DNA from: Flaccisagitta enflata
Taxonomy: Eukaryota > Chaetognatha > Sagittoidea > Aphragmophora
Reading direction: 5' to 3'
NCBI GenBank assembly: GCA_965153355.1
Contig: OZ231126.1
Span: 95,232,001 to 95,296,000, forward strand
Length of the DNA stretch: 64,000 nt
The position numbers and the translations under genes were made by a program. The notes beneath the pieces are model-generated. The model ran no database searches and was not told the DNA's origin. It saw only the letters and a program-made list of their open reading frames with translations. This document shows, piece after piece, positions 1 through 11,121 of this stretch (the stretch's first letter is position 1; each line of letters begins with the position of its first letter).

Positions 1-338
1 AACTAAAATTATTTTTTCAAATATTTATAACAACTGAAATATCAATATTTTGAGAAACATTATCAGGGAACATTGCTCAAAATTTGCTATAACTTTCCCA
101 CAGTATGTTCTGTAAGAATATTGCTCGCTTGGCGGTTGCTAAGGGGCATCACACCTAGCAACCACTAAATGATGCTCCCTAGCAACGGCTAAACAAGCAA
201 TATTCTTACAGGACATATTGTGCGAAAGTTGTAGCAAATCTAATTTTGAGTAATGTTCCCTGATAATATTAATCAAAATATTGATATTCTAGTTGTTATG
301 AATGTTCAAAAAAATAATTTTGGTTTCCATAGCAACCG
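1..338. repeat. Foldback (inverted-repeat) element, left edge cut by the window
   Basis: Two arms of about 135 bases face each other around a short loop near 138-185. Shared blocks include CAGGGAACATT, GTAAGAATATTGCT, AATATCAATATTTTGA and ATAACAACT, with scattered mismatches. The similarity still runs at base 1, so the left terminus lies outside the window. The arms hold no coding potential. This fits a non-autonomous DNA element of the foldback or MITE type; the superfamily cannot be told. Confidence 0.7.
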
Positions 339-1053
339 AAAAACTCAGGGACAAAAGCATCAAGTGAACAATTTATATTTCAAATATCAAGTTTCTCAAA
401 TGAAATTAAAACACTTAAAAACCTTCCTCCAGTTTAGGCTGTTATTCCTCGAACCCCACTGTAGATCAAGTAAAAAACGTAAAATAACGTCAGAATCTAT
501 AGATTGAAAGGAATAAAAATCGTTTTGACCATAATATAGACAAAATGCTTCTACTTAGAAAAAAAAGATTTGATTGCCTGCTCTGAAGTTGACCTTTTAG
601 TTCCTGGACTTTAACTCTGAGTGACCAAGTATTTTAAAGCACAGTAAGTGTGTTTGTGTCTGTGGAGATCATACAATACAAACAAGCTACCACTAAATAA
701 ACGTAAAGAAAACGCCGTGAGAATTCAATTCTGCGTCTATTAAGACCAAGAACATCCATATTGGTTGCGTATAGAGCCCGGAAGCACAGTCAACACTTCA
801 GGGGGCGAGTTTTTTTAAAATTGATTTCCGCTCAATGTCGTATTAAGTAAAATGGAAAGTTCGCTACCCAGGTGAGGCCTTGGGGGGAAGGAAAAAAGCC
901 ACAAACGCATTGGATTTTAACTGTGACCTAAGGATCCATTACACTAACTATGGCAAAAAAAAAAGACAAAATTTGCAGAGTATAAAACTTATAAAAACTA
1001 TACTTGATGTTGAAAAATTTAACTGAAGCTAGCTATGTTTGATTTATGATCTA
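339..1053. other. Unassigned AT-rich non-coding stretch
   Basis: I see no convincing exon, RNA gene or repeat here. Stop codons are frequent in all frames and codon-like structure is absent. Confidence 0.5.
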
Positions 1054-2268
1054 CTACCTAGAGCATAAGACAGCGTGCCCACGAAGCCAACATTTAGGGT
1101 ATCAAAACGGGTCAAAATAGAAAATATACATGAGTAGAAATAGAAAAACAAGTGAATAAAAGTGATTAAGATAAGACATGCATGATATTTGAAAGCAAAA
1201 TTTGCATCCCTTTAGCAAGAGACTCAGATTTAGCTTAAATTACTGAGGAAGATTTACTGAAGATTTCTACAAATTTCTTTTTTTGTCAGTGACAAGGGGT
1301 TGGTCAAAATTATAAGTTTGCATAGAAAATGAAAAAATAAAAAAACAAAGAACATAGTTCTCTTCCCAAATCGTTTTTAGAGAGAACTATGTCTTTGAAA
1401 ATGCAAAATTCTTTTGGGTGTGGCTTTCTTATAATTTCGACCTGAGAAAATAGAAAAAAATGTCAACAGAATTTCACTAAAAATCTTCATTTTTTTTTGC
1501 CATTTTCCGTGAGAATTGTTTATCAAAAGGCGATATAAAGCGTAAAAAATGGAACAGACGTACATATCTAGTGTATCCAGTGGCAACTTGAGCAATGATA
1601 ACATTTGTAGATAGATAATTAGTCCATTATTGATGCAAAAGTGGGGTGAAGCGCTTCATTTTTCCCTGGCAGATTTCACGTCATAAGTCTTCGTCCACCT
1701 ATAAACATGGATAACCTTACATTAGTTAAAGAAAAATGTAAAAAATTGGTGAGATCTAAAAACTGCTTCCAAAAATATTTTATATGAGTCCAATCTCATG
1801 TTGGTAGCTCAAAGCATTTAGTAATGAGAGCAATTTGAAGTTGGCTTGTCATCTTGAAAATTTGGTAAATGAATTGTAATTCTTTTTATGTCATCCATTT
1901 CGCCATACACTTGCTTGTCTAGACATGAAAAAAATTGAATGAAAACACTGGTGGCTGAAAAATGTTCAGGGGCTACTAGCGCAATTGACCAAGACCTATT
2001 TCTCCAAAGAATTTTTGGTTCAAGAAGATGTAAAGTATAAGTTACAGCTGTAACAGGACTGACATCAAATTGCACAAAATGTTTAGTGACAAGGCCTGGC
2101 ATATTACATTCAGAAGCCTTGTAAATCATTATAGTGACCCATGGAAGAAAGTGTTGCCTTGGCAAGAAGTAAAATGAAGTATTCAAACCGCAATAAGAAA
2201 TGATTTGACTATATTTTTTATTAAATTAGCTTTTACCTCAGGTGGATGAAGACTTATGCTCTAGGTAG
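1054..2268. mobile_element. TA-flanked foldback element interrupted by a second insertion
   Basis: The ends are inverted copies: CTACCTAGAGCATAAG at the left and CTTATGCTCTAGGTAG at the right, each flanked by TA (1052-1053 and 2269-2270). The left terminal repeat is split after CATAAG by about 612 foreign bases and resumes at 1682 with a second CATAAG, followed by TCTTCGTCCACC, which matches the right arm. A 122-codon minus-strand open frame at 1818-2186 has no features I recognise and is probably fortuitous. TA flanks are typical of Tc1/mariner-like elements (family knowledge); no transposase is visible. Confidence 0.6.
1070..1681. mobile_element. Nested insertion with a 6-bp target duplication
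   Basis: About 612 bases lie between direct repeats CATAAG (1064-1069 and 1682-1687). The uninterrupted inverted copy near 2236-2268 shows the empty site. No clear terminal inverted repeats are visible, so the class is unknown. An internal hairpin around 1353-1392 has the arms AGTTCTCT and AGAGAACT. Confidence 0.5.
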
Positions 2269-2525
2269 TATGATAGAAGCCTATGGTTGAAAGAAAGGTG
2301 CAGGCTACTTAGCCTGAACACAGCGTCTACGCAGTATGTGCAAACTTTCTCACAGTCCTGTGCGTTGCATTGTAAAGGTATTCATTCATGCTTTAATCGT
2401 AGGTGATTTAGAGCTTCATTCTATACCTCTGTGATTGTCTTTCTTTTGGGGCCTTGCACCGTCTTTCTTTCGTCTTTTCGTCTTTTTTTCCTAGTCTTTT
2501 TCATGTCGTTCCTCCCTTCCTAGCT

Positions 2526-2529
<4 letters not shown>

Positions 2530-2610
<81 letters not shown>

Positions 2611-3165
2611 GATGACGTCTAATTGCCTTGTGTGTGCACTACTTTTTCGCTCTCTTCTCTAATTTGTGTCTGTAAATATGCGGTCGAGAATAATGTACAA
2701 TGTGCATTCTGATACGGTTCTACTACTTCAGCAAAACGGATGATGGGAGTAAGATCAGCTCAATATATTTACTGAAACATTCGTTTAGAAAAGTCAGCTA
2801 TGAATTTAGATATATATATATGTATTTTTGGAACCGTGTCGGTGTTTCTCTGTCTCTATCTGTATGTTTCTCTGTCACTGTGTGTGTGCGTGTGTGAGCT
2901 CGCTCGCTCGCTCTGTTTGTGTGTTTGGTCGCTTGCTCTGTGAGTGTATATATTGTCAATCTGTGTGTGTGTGTCTATGTTGTCGATCTGTGTGAGTTGA
3001 CGATCTGTGTGTGAGCATGTGTGCTCTAGCTGTTTGTGTCCTTGTGTGTTGTCAATCTGTGTGTGTGCGTGTGCGTTGTCGATCTGTGCGTGCGTTTGTG
3101 TTGTCGATCTGTGTGTGTGCGTGTGTATTATCGATCTGTGTGTGTGTCTGTCAGAGAGAGAGAGA
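2530..3165. repeat. (CT)n microsatellite followed by a TG-rich minisatellite
   Basis: 2530-2608 is a nearly pure (CT)n run. From about 2835 to 3165 the sequence is an imperfect tandem of a unit containing GTCGATCTGTGTGTG, ending in a short (GA) run at 3152-3166. The open frames here are repeat artefacts. Confidence 0.9.
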
Positions 3166-3574
3166 GTAGTGGCAAATGTGCAGACGGCGCATATGACATG
3201 AAGAACACATGATCATTTTTGCGCCAAGTGATTCATCTCTGCTTTTTCTATCCATATGTCCCCGTCAGGAAGGATCAGGCAACATGGATGTTTGAGACGC
3301 CACGTCCATCACGTCCCTGGATGTGGTAAAACTCGGACTTGAATTGTGAGAGACATGCAATTGAAAAATATAAAAAATCAGTTTAAAGATAGTCTACTAG
3401 GGAAAAACATTCTACAAAAAGATTTATATTCAATGTGAAAATAATAAGAACTAGTAACGTCCGCCATAATGTGTTCCACGAAAACTTGATTGGGCATGAA
3501 ATGAAAATGTAATAATTCATTTGAATTCTCTAATATTGATAACCAAACAAATTTCTTTTGTGAATAATAGCCAT

Positions 3575-3800
3575 CTGTAGGCGGCCTCATTGCCCCCTGT
3601 GGGTGGTCCCACTGCCGCCTGTGGGCGGTCACACTTTCACCTGTGGGCAGTCCCACTGCCGCTTATGGGTGGTCCCACTGCTAGCCTGTGGATAGTCTCA
3701 CTGCCACATATGGCCAGCCTCTCTGCTACCTATAGGTGGCCTCACTGTAACCCGACAGTGGCCACACTGCCGCCTGTGGGTGGCCATCAATGCTGACTGA
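3575..3800. repeat. GC-rich minisatellite, unit about 21 bp
   Basis: Units of the form GTGGGCGGTCCCACTGCCGCC repeat with divergence, about ten copies. All frames stay open because the unit length is a multiple of three; this is not evidence of coding. Confidence 0.8.
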
Positions 3801-4045
3801 GTGGCTATCAATTCCAGGTTTGCTTGCTCTCGATAGGGGGGCAGTGGCCACTGGCCCCATAACGTAAGTGGCCACTTGCTAGGGGCCACGGACTGTTGAT
3901 AGGCAAGGGGCCATGGATGTTGATGGGCAAGTGGCCACGGCTGTTGAGTAGCTACTTCGCCACTTCGCGTGGCCACGTGACGTGGACACGGAATATGATC
4001 TTATGTCATGCCCACAGACTTTTACTTAACTTTTTTTTCATACAG

Positions 4046-4119
4046 TGTTGGTTCAGAAGAGCAAAGAACAGCATGGTTAAGTTGGCCGATAAGATGCGCC
4101 GTGTAGATATAGAAAGGAA
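4046..4119 (+). CDS. Candidate internal exon, unknown protein
   Basis: A strong pyrimidine-rich acceptor (TTTTTTTTCATACAG) precedes an open stretch of 24 codons. Its translation starts CWFRRAKNSMVKLADKMRRV and is basic and amphipathic. It ends at a good donor, AA|GTAAGA (phase 2). No family is recognised. It lies between repeats, on the same strand as the terminal exons at 16.2 and 19.6 kb, but linkage to them is not shown. Confidence 0.4.
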
Positions 4120-4194
4120 GTAAGAATGGATAAACTTGAAAAAAACAAACTCAAAGACAAACAAACAAAGATTGTCAGGAAGAAAGAGGGAAAG

Positions 4195-4213
4195 AAGAAA
4201 GGAAAGAAAGAAA

Positions 4214-4275
<62 letters not shown>

Positions 4276-4279
4276 AAAA

Positions 4280-4323
<44 letters not shown>

Positions 4324-4325
4324 AA
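4195..4325. repeat. (GAAA)n microsatellite
   Basis: A nearly pure GAAA run directly abuts the AACAAGG end of the family A element at 4329. Long lysine- or serine/phenylalanine-rich frames here are artefacts. Confidence 0.95.
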
Positions 4326-4328
4326 AAG

Positions 4329-4466
4329 AAACAAGGCCGGATACACAGCCACCAGTTGCGGACGGGTGGGCAGGGGCGGAAATGTGGAAATCATTACGGA
4401 TGGATGGACGGACGGACGGACCGACAGCCAAAGCTTCTTATAGAGTTGCGTGTCCGCAACCAAAAT
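4329..4466 (-). mobile_element. Family A hairpin-ended short element
   Basis: Read on the minus strand it starts at hairpin GTTGCGGACACGCAAC (4445-4460), continues into a GTCCGTCCGTCC-like tract and CCCCTGCCCACCCGTCCGCAAC, and ends ATCCGGCCTTGTTT. The distal GTCCGCAAC repeats the 3' arm of the terminal hairpin. No coding capacity. Confidence 0.75.
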
Positions 4467-4904
4467 AAAAGGGACCTTGACAGGAGGCTTGAAGATTTGA
4501 TAACGTAGTAACAATTTGTTTCTTTTGGATCTATAATGAGCCTTGTGACTTTATGGTTACATATTCGGCTTTCACAGCGAAAAACCTGGGCAAGATGAAC
4601 TTATATGGCCAGATTTCAGGTAACTTTTTGGCGCATCAAGCCCGATGCGTTTATGTCCTTAAAAAAACTATCTTTCAAATTCTTTGAAATCTGAAACTGT
4701 TAAAGTGTAAACTAACTGAACAAACACCAATACAGTTTCATCAGTCAGAATTCTAGTCATAATGACCATATCAGGCTATAAACTATCTTTCTACACTCAT
4801 TTTCTTATTTGAAAGTCTCGGATTTCATCCGGCTAATTGTAGCCTCCAATGAAATTGATAGGGTAAGTAAATTTGATAAATCTCTTTTATTTGGCACCAA
4901 GCAG

Positions 4905-5460
4905 AATGTTCTAACAATGGCAAAGAAAAAAAAAACATTTTGTTTTGCTCATTGCTGCTAACCCAAAAGCTTGATCAATAAAAAATTCATGACCATTAGA
5001 AATATCTTTGAAAAATCTTTCTTATGCCGCCTTGCTGTAGCTTTATTCTTTTAGAAATGGCATAGGTTTGAAGAAAAATATCACTGATTGGAAAAGGGGC
5101 GAAAATTGTCTTTTTTTTTTTGATTAGTAATTTTTGTCTCAACGTTTTTCTTAATAATGCAATTCAGGCTTGTCACAGCTACTTGATATCCATGAGCAAA
5201 TCAAAGAACTTCAAATTTTCTTCAAAATGGCGCCAAAAACGAATTTCTAACTCAATGCATTTCATTTCTACGTAAAAACAAACAAAAAATACGAAAATAT
5301 TGTAGTGAATTTTCAAATTCCTGACAATCTGTCTTCATCCCAATGCCATTTCTAAACGAATAAAGCTAAGACAACCATCAACGTCTCATTTGAAAGATCT
5401 TTTGTAGAGCTTCAAAATGGTCACCAATTTTCCCTAATTTTCCTCATTGCTTGGGTGTTA
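4905..5460. repeat. Foldback element fragment related to the ACCATGGC family
   Basis: Inverted blocks, TAGCTTTATTCTTTTAGAAATGGCAT (near 5038) against ATGCCATTTCTAAACGAATAAAGCT (near 5342), share their wording with the complete elements at 49299-49845 and 63333-63930. The termini here are not clear. Confidence 0.5.
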
Positions 5461-5984
5461 AATACTGACAAACATGTTGTCCGTTGTTCTTTTTGGACGA
5501 ATATTTTTGGAGTTACAATTTTTTGAAGTTTTTTTTGTTCTAGAAAATTCAAATTGATTTTTTTTTATCAATTTTTTATGATTTTGTGAAGGATCAATAA
5601 AAAAGTGCATTGATGTTTGTTTGAGCATGCAAATACAAGAAAACATGGTTATGAGCATAGCTGCTCATCTGTGAGGGTATTTTTCAGTATTCTAGCTCAA
5701 TTAGCTCATTTGGCTCCATTCTATTTTCCCAGCCTTGAGGTCCAAAACCCAGCCTCGAGGCTCAAACCCCAGCCAGTTCTCAACCAAACACGATGGTATT
5801 GTAACCCACATAACTTGGTCATGAATAAGCGGATGGTTGGTAAAACGAAATAAATGAATGATTGAACAATGAATGAATGTGTGTAGGAACTGAATAATAT
5901 TTGAAGGAGAAAAAGATCATAGTCGCTACTCAGCAACTAAAAAGAAAAAAGGCAAATTGGGAATGAAATTAAATGAAATGAAAT

Positions 5985-6275
5985 AAGAAGAAGGAGAAGA
6001 AGGAGAAGAAGAAAAAGAAGAATAAGAAGAAAAAGAAAAGGAAAAAGAAAAAAAAAGAAGAAGAAGAAGAAGAAGAAGAAGAAGAAGGAGAAGAAGGAGA
6101 AGAAGGAGAAGAAGAAGAAGAAGAAGAAAAAGAAGAGGAAAAATAAGAGGAAGAAAAAAAAAGTCGAATTACAACAAAAGTAACAAGAGGAACGGGGACC
6201 AGAAGCGTGTGATAAATAACAAACGAAGAGCAGGAGGTAGTGGAGGAGGAGGAGGAGGAGGAGGAGGAGGAGGAG
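5985..6275. repeat. (GAA)n and (GGA)n purine tracts
   Basis: GAAGAAGGA-type purine repeats at 5985-6160 are followed by a pure (GGA)n run at 6240-6276. Confidence 0.9.
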
Positions 6276-6469
6276 GAGAAGTGGTTGACCAAAGTGGTGA
6301 CTTGATGGAACAACAGCAGTGATCACGTGACGTGGCCACGTCAAGTGCCCACGTGTGTTGGTAAGTCAAGTGACCAATGAGACTTCTTAATTAAGTGGCC
6401 ACTTTTGAAAGTGGCCACTCACGTGCTCAACCCCGTGGCCACTGCCCCCCAATCGAGAGCAACAATATC

Positions 6470-6623
6470 TCATCAATTCAGTGAGAAATTTCTAGGCTGT
6501 ATGACATGCATCAGAGAATTTTTGGCTGTGTGACATACATTGGAGAAAACTGGGTTGTGTTATATACATTGGAGAATTCTGGGTTGTGTGACATACATTG
6601 GGGAAACTATAAGGTGTGACATA
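6470..6623. repeat. GTGTGACATACATTGGAGAA satellite fragment
   Basis: About five 30-bp units of the satellite that forms the main array at 14.9-15.9 kb. The array is cut at its GACATAC motif by the element at 6624-7245 and resumes at 7246. Confidence 0.8.
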
Positions 6624-7245
6624 CTATCTAGAACATATATATATCGGCGAGCGTTTTGGGTCATATCTCTGCTATAGATAAAAAAATTATATAAAAATCA
6701 GTGAGATTCTGAAACTACATCGAATTTCTGATCTAGTGCCACCAACCGCATTCTTGTAGCTCAATTCGTTTAGAAATGACGGGCAAAACAAGAATGCTAC
6801 TACAAATGAAAATGGCCAAAAAATTATATTTTATTTCTTGTCGCTTTTGGTACTTGGCCAAGTGTTATTTTTTTGTTAGTTTAAGGTTGTTGTGTATCTT
6901 TAAGGCTGCTAGTGCTACAGTGATGCCATAGGATCGCCTTGTCATTTCCATGGTCACTCCAAACTTGGTTATAGATCAGATGGTTGGTAAGTAAGCAGCT
7001 ATGGAGAAGGTATCGCGCATCATTTGATATGGATAAAAAAAATTCTGCTCTGAAGTTGTGAGGGAAGACTGCGTCATCCTTTCTCAAAATATCTCTTCAA
7101 GAGCATATGAAGATAATTTAGGCCGTTATTGTTGTTCACACGATACATACAAAGAGTCTCAATGATCAAATTATGTTTTTTTCTAGTCATTTGATGAATT
7201 AACAGCCTGATAATGATCTTGCCGATATACTTTTGTTCTAGATAG
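6624..7245. mobile_element. TA-flanked foldback element inserted in satellite
   Basis: The ends CTATCTAGAACATATATATATCGGC and GCCGATATACTTTTGTTCTAGATAG are inverted copies. They are flanked by TA at 6622-6623 and 7246-7247. Removing the element and one TA restores the satellite wording GACATACATTGG. The ends resemble those of the 1054-2268 element (CTACCTAGAGC). No transposase is visible. Confidence 0.75.
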
Positions 7246-7345
7246 TACATTGGAAAAAGCTGGACTGTGTGACATACATTGAATAATTCAGAGTTGTGAG
7301 ATATACATCAGAGAAGTCTGGAAACATGATTCTGGAAACACGAGG
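7246..7345. repeat. Continuation of the GTGTGACATACATTGG satellite
   Basis: Three degenerate units follow the right junction of the inserted element. Confidence 0.7.
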
Positions 7346-7351
7346 AACTAA

Positions 7352-8143
7352 AGGATAAGAGGGAAAACATTTTTTCAAGATGTAGACCTCCAACTCCTAC
7401 ATAAAGAGATGAAATCTTCTTCACTTAGAATAGAGGTAAGATTGAAGGATTTGATAACAATGATCTCAAACTTACAACTGTTTAGACCTGTAGAAATTAT
7501 AAGGAAAAACGATAAGGACTTCTATCACTTAAAGTTCAGAAATAAAGGTCTAGACTTCATAGACATAAGTTCTATATTAAGAAATAATGATGTTTTATAC
7601 AAAATACCTATATAATTTAATGAAAAGGAACCCTCTGTGATAGGATATAAATTCAATAAAAGCATAGCAGGTACACTTTTCAATTATAAAGAAACTTTAT
7701 GTGAGGAAGTGATTGACCGTTTTGAGAATAATAACAAATTATGTAATTGCAGTTTGTCTCCTTATAAAGATATAAATCATGGTCATGTCATAACAGGTAA
7801 CTTAGATATTGTAGAAAATAGGACTTTGAAAACCTTAATCAGCAAAGGACCCAAATACAGACTACCCCATAGGATAAACTGGGAGGAGGATAGAAGAATA
7901 ATTTTAGCTTTTCTGGATGAATTCAAAAATAAACAGATTTCAAAAGAGAGAAGAAGTGCGGTTAGTAATGATATCAATGGAGGTTGCCTGGATATATGGA
8001 AGAAAAGGGTGCTTGAACTGGTTGACAAAAAATAGAGAAAGGTTGGTTAAGAGTTGAGAAAAAATTATTCTCTTAAAATAGAAGGAAATGTAAAGAGAGA
8101 ATTTGATAAGTTAAAGGATAAATATGTCATAACCAGCCCTGAT
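7352..8143 (+). pseudogene. Decayed retroelement ORF fragment, Penelope-like (tentative)
   Basis: One frame is open except for in-frame stops at 7613, 8033 and 8048. Visible segments include LQLFRPVEIIRKND, EPSVIGYKFNKSIAG, SPYKDINHGHVITGNLDIV, LISKGPKYRLPHRINWEEDR and VKREFDKLKDKYVI. The HGHVITG, KGPKYR and KxFDKLxxKYVI pattern resembles the region just upstream of the reverse transcriptase in Penelope-like elements of aquatic invertebrates, as I recall them. The reverse transcriptase itself is missing: the frame ends in a GC-rich hairpin at 8158. The interrupting stops indicate a pseudogene. Residues between the stops remain family-like, so decay is probably recent. Confidence 0.5.
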
Positions 8144-8154
8144 CTTAGTGATTT

Positions 8155-8236
8155 TTTTGAGCGGGCCAGTCGGGCCCGCTCCCATCAAATTTAGCGTGCC
8201 CGACAGAAAAATAGCGGGCCCGACATATCTACTGTC

Positions 8237-8316
<80 letters not shown>

Positions 8317-8471
8317 AAGAAGAACAAGAAGAAAAAGAAGAAAGGTAAAACAGAAGCAAAGATGAAATAGAGAAAAGAGAAAGAAGAGGAAATATTGAAA
8401 GAAAGAAAAGAGAGAAAAAGAGAGAAAAACAGAAAGGAAAGAAAGAAAGGAAGAAAGAAAGGAAGAAAGAT

Positions 8472-8531
<60 letters not shown>

Positions 8532-8565
8532 ACGAACGACAAAAAAGAAAGAAAGAACGAAAAAA
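8155..8565. repeat. GGGCCCGC hairpin region, (GA)n and (GAAA)n
   Basis: A strong hairpin GAGCGGGCC-AGTC-GGGCCCGCTC (8160-8183) follows a T-run, with further GCGGGCCCGAC copies to 8223. Then comes (GA)n at 8240-8312 and (GAAA)n at 8450-8532. The T-run plus hairpin resembles a family A terminus. Confidence 0.7.
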
Positions 8566-9176
8566 AGGAAAAAAGGACCTTTCCAAACCATACTCTACAT
8601 GTGTATACTATTTTAAAGCATTCTAAAAAGATTGCTATGATGTTAAAGTGTTTGTAAGACATTGAGGGTATTGAGCCTATTTGGCACTGATATTATTGCT
8701 CATGGAAACTGAACTTTTTTTCTAGTAGTGATTGGACATAAAGAACATCATTAGTAAGTAGTTGATTTCCAAGATGTCAGCTTCAATGATTCATATGGAT
8801 CTAAGATATTTCACCGGTTTTGATAAATACAAAACCAATTTTAAAAAAGCTTCAAAATTACAATCCCACGACTGAAGCCGTGGGACTGTACTATCTTGGA
8901 AATAAATATACGGACACCTAACCATGCAGCTAAACTTTCATATCCAATAAAACAATGAAATCAGATCATAAACTATGACAAAAAATCTTCCATTCAAGAC
9001 CAAGCAGAGCTTGGTAGCTCTGTCCATTTCCAAATGAGAGCGTTTTGAAGAAAACTGTCTTTTAAACATAATCTAATTCAGAGGTTTTCAGTTCATATCT
9101 TAAAAGGACAACCTACATTGAAATAGCTCTCAAATCTAAAAGGATTGAGCAAAATCATTCTGTTTGCAGGGGTGTA

Positions 9177-9483
9177 TATAATTGAGCGGCTTTTGATTTT
9201 ATTCCCCCCCCTGCCTTTGATTTTCTTCCCGTCGCGTTGCTTTACAATATCTATGATTTTCTTCCCCACAAAGCAATAAAACAGTATATTATTGGTTTAA
9301 ATAGTGTTGAAATGTGTTGTAGTAATCAGAGACTACCATTTGGAACTACCAAAAATGTTAAATCTTCAAAAAAATTTTTTTTTCTTCTTGTTTAGCTTTT
9401 GATTTTTTCCCCATCTCCAAACCCTTTGATTTTATTCCCCCCCCCGGCGGGGGAGGGGGAATGCTCAACTTTGTACACGCCTG
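9177..9483. mobile_element. hAT-like MITE with an 8-bp target duplication
   Basis: The termini CAGGGGTGTATATAATTGAGC and, inverted, CAGGCGTGTACAAAGTTGAGC border 307 bases. The flanks TCTGTTTG (9169-9176) and TCTGCTTG (9484-9491) match at 7 of 8 positions. CAGGG ends with 8-bp duplications are the hallmark of the hAT superfamily (established). The interior is non-coding, with pyrimidine-rich blocks CTTTGATTTTATTCCCC. Confidence 0.65.
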
Positions 9484-9879
9484 TCTGCTTGATCTCAATA
9501 GATCACATTTTTGACAAATTTTTTGATTGTTGAAAAAATTGAGGACTGCAGTCAATCATAATGCTGTGATATTATCGAGTAATAAAAGAAAAGAAAACTG
9601 ATTCTTTGATTTTTAGTTGCTTTTTTAGAGGCCAAGGATACACGGATTCAAGATGAAAAATCATAGAAGAATCCCATAAAAATTCAGAACAGAAGCTCTT
9701 GATAGATCAAAATACCGAAAAATGACTAAAAATTTAATGATTCAGGCATATTTTTCATTCAGTGAGTGAAAAGGATAACTTTTCTCCAGCTGTCCGTATA
9801 TTTAATTCCAAGGTAGTAATTATTGAAGCATTCTCGTCGCGCAAACGCGACTCGTAAAGATACATGATGCATATCCATA

Positions 9880-10150
9880 ACAGCATACCTTGAAATCTTT
9901 GATGGCATACCTTGTAGTCCATGATGGCATACCTTGTAGTCCATGATGGCATACCTTGAAGTCCATGATGGCATACCTTGAAGTCCATGATGGCATACCT
10001 TGAAGTCCATGATGGCATACCTTGAAGTCCATGATGGCATACCTTGAAGTCCAGGATGGCATAACTTGAAGTCCATGATGGCATACCTTGAAGTCCATGA
10101 TGGCATAACTTGAAGTCCATGATGGCATAACTTGAAGTCCATGATGGCAT
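9880..10150. repeat. 22-bp minisatellite GATGGCATACCTTGAAGTCCAT
   Basis: About twelve tandem units lie left of the inserted element; the same units, in the same orientation, resume at 11124-11255 as ACCTTGAAATCTATGATGGCAT. Long frames with repeated CHHGLQ or MPSWTS are translations of the repeat. Confidence 0.95.
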
Positions 10151-10151
10151 A

Positions 10152-11121
10152 ACCTTGGCGTCATAAAAAATGGCGGATTTTTAAAACCTATTTCAACAAA
10201 CTTAATTTGAGAGAAACTAAGGGAAATTGGTGATGTCTAGAAAGCTCTTTGAAAGATCTTTCATTTGAGTTGTGTCGCAACATTGTCGCTCAAATGGTTT
10301 AGAAGCTACATCAATTTGAAAAACACTTCTCTTTTTTCACCCTTACGGTGTGTAAGCGATCATAATTTAAACATAATCTCTTAAAAACCATACTTGACCT
10401 TATCCGATTATGATAAAATTTGATATGGTGGTACAACATACTTGCCTTTAACTGCTCCTAAAATTTCATCCAAATTGAACAACTTTTACTATCATTTTCA
10501 CCATGCGAAAGATTTTAATGTTGGTTTGCAAAACTGTGGTTTAAAAGAATCAGTGATTGGATTTAATTGAGCGTTTTGTTCATGAACATATGGTTAGAAT
10601 TGTGAAAAATCTATGACAGTTTTAGAGTGCTTTCAAAGTTCTATATTTAAGGCCCTCTCCCAAAGAAGTAAACTGGGTGTGAGCTCAAATAATTCAGAAG
10701 TAAACAAGTTTTTTTGAAATTGCATCATTTTTCAAGAATTTGGATGGGGGTTAGTAAATGAAAATGCAAAAACCATAGTAAAAAATTTCCGATTCTCACA
10801 AAAATTGAACCAATATCAGTAGACACACAATTTAGACATCACTGAAAATTTGAAGGCAATCGGACAAAATCGTCTATCATTTTAGTAATAATGAAATTAT
10901 TAGCAGACTTTTTTAAATGACACACCGTAAGGGTGAAAAAATAGAGGTTATCTTTAAATCACTGTAATTTCTAAACGGTTTGAGCTACTATGTCCAGACA
11001 CGACTCAAATGAAAGATCTTTCAAAGAGCTTTCCAACCATCACCGATTTTCCTTAGTTTCTCTTACATTAAGATGGTTAAAATAGGTTTTAAAAATCCAC
11101 CATTTTTTATGACGCCAAGGT
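10152..11121. mobile_element. 970-bp foldback element with ~200-bp arms inserted at TA in the minisatellite
   Basis: The left end ACCTTGGCGTCATAAAAAATGG and its inverted copy at the right end bound the element. The arms are similar for about 200 bases, up to a CACCCTTACGGTGTG motif and its inverse. Flanking TA lies at 10150-10151 and 11122-11123. Excising the element and one TA restores the minisatellite wording GGCATACCTTGAA. The core is AT-rich and non-coding. Ends and inner motifs (AAAGATCTTTCA, GTTTAGAA) resemble the ACCATGGC elements at 49.3 and 63.3 kb. Confidence 0.85.

Larger units (their letters stand above)
3830..6456. repeat. Widely spaced inverted repeat, possible 2.6 kb element
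   Basis: The block CTCTCGATAGGGGGGCAGTGG near 3830 returns inverted near 6436-6456 with one mismatch, CCACTGCCCCCCAATCGAGAG. Further GTGGCCAC motifs and an ACGTGACGTGG block occur on both sides. The interior holds a candidate exon, a family A element and simple repeats, so this may be a composite. No target duplication was identified. Confidence 0.4.

Noticed and set aside
1818-2186. 122-codon minus-strand frame
   Set aside because: Lies in the core of a foldback element, no motifs, AT-rich codons; most likely chance.
9880-10150. CRISPR-like array (regular 22-bp repeats)
   Set aside because: The units are directly tandem without unique spacers, and the genome is eukaryotic.
9755-10164. Three overlapping 114-131-codon frames with HHGLQ repeats
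   Set aside because: Translations of the 22-bp minisatellite; 22 bases cycle through all frames.
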